From CAYZXL01 sp964482435 (lineage in GTDB: Bacteria; Auribacterota; JABMQX01), in contig CAYZXL010000073.1 of NCBI GenBank assembly GCA_964482435.1, positions 1 through 22,645 of the forward strand: a stretch of 22,645 nucleotides of DNA, written 5' to 3'. Positions 22,642 to 22,645 of this stretch are shown here, in pieces; within the stretch, counting starts at the first letter, position 1; each line of letters begins with the position of its first letter. The position numbers were made by a program, and so were the translations under genes. A model generated the notes under the pieces. The model saw only the letters and a program-made list of their open reading frames with translations. It was not told the origin of the DNA and made no database searches.

Positions 22642-22645
22642 TTCC

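Overview
The window looks like a chromosomal segment from an uncultured, high-GC, diderm-type bacterium. It has a lipoprotein with a lipobox, signal-peptide esterase and hydrolase genes, consensus sigma70-like promoters, and dense short palindromic and MITE-like repeats of the kind common in environmental genomes. No gene pins down the phylum, and I do not assign one. Metabolic and transport genes are interleaved with conflict/defence-type genes and mobile debris.

Left end (1-1250): a broken tyrosine recombinase gene (minus strand) lies beside the 3' end of a tRNA-Arg(CCU) gene, the usual layout of an island integrated at a tRNA. The first copy of a ~292 bp inverted-repeat-bounded element (family A) follows. 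Positions 1225-5545 hold a two-gene operon: a 1225-aa CHAT protease-STAND NTPase-TPR protein, translationally coupled to a 136-aa one-TM protein. It resembles bacterial caspase-like/NLR-like immunity modules and is the best candidate here for an undescribed system.

Middle (5546-10500): a three-hairpin repeat (family C), then ordinary genes: an Nfu-type Fe-S protein, a CopD-like membrane protein, an orphan FecE/BtuD-type ABC ATPase, an MFS transporter, and on the opposite strand a GT4 glycosyltransferase and a cupin. Then comes about 675 bp without a gene. It holds degenerate CGCAAAG/CTTGGCG-type repeats and a strong rightward promoter.

Positions 11162-14014 resemble an integron gene-cassette array with no integrase in view. 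It contains a TIR-domain gene, a winged-helix gene overlapping a predicted nuclease-like gene, and a 5'-less gene fragment. Each unit is followed by an attC-like imperfect palindrome with GCATAAC/GCCTAAC...GTTACGY ends. The third palindrome is cut short by a 230 bp family-B element. A methyltransferase gene is then bracketed by repeats B and A/C.

Right end (15247-22645): a small gene remnant, a peptidoglycan-binding-domain protein, a RelE/ParE-Phd toxin-antitoxin pair with its own promoter, a class C beta-lactamase-fold serine hydrolase, a secreted alpha/beta hydrolase, and a ribose-type ABC substrate-binding lipoprotein and permease separated by about 630 bp of repeats, including the second B copy. 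The stretch 16850-17103 holds no gene I can support.

Repeats A and B share an internal palindromic core but have different terminal inverted repeats. They sit beside most accessory genes, which suggests repeat-mediated traffic through this region.
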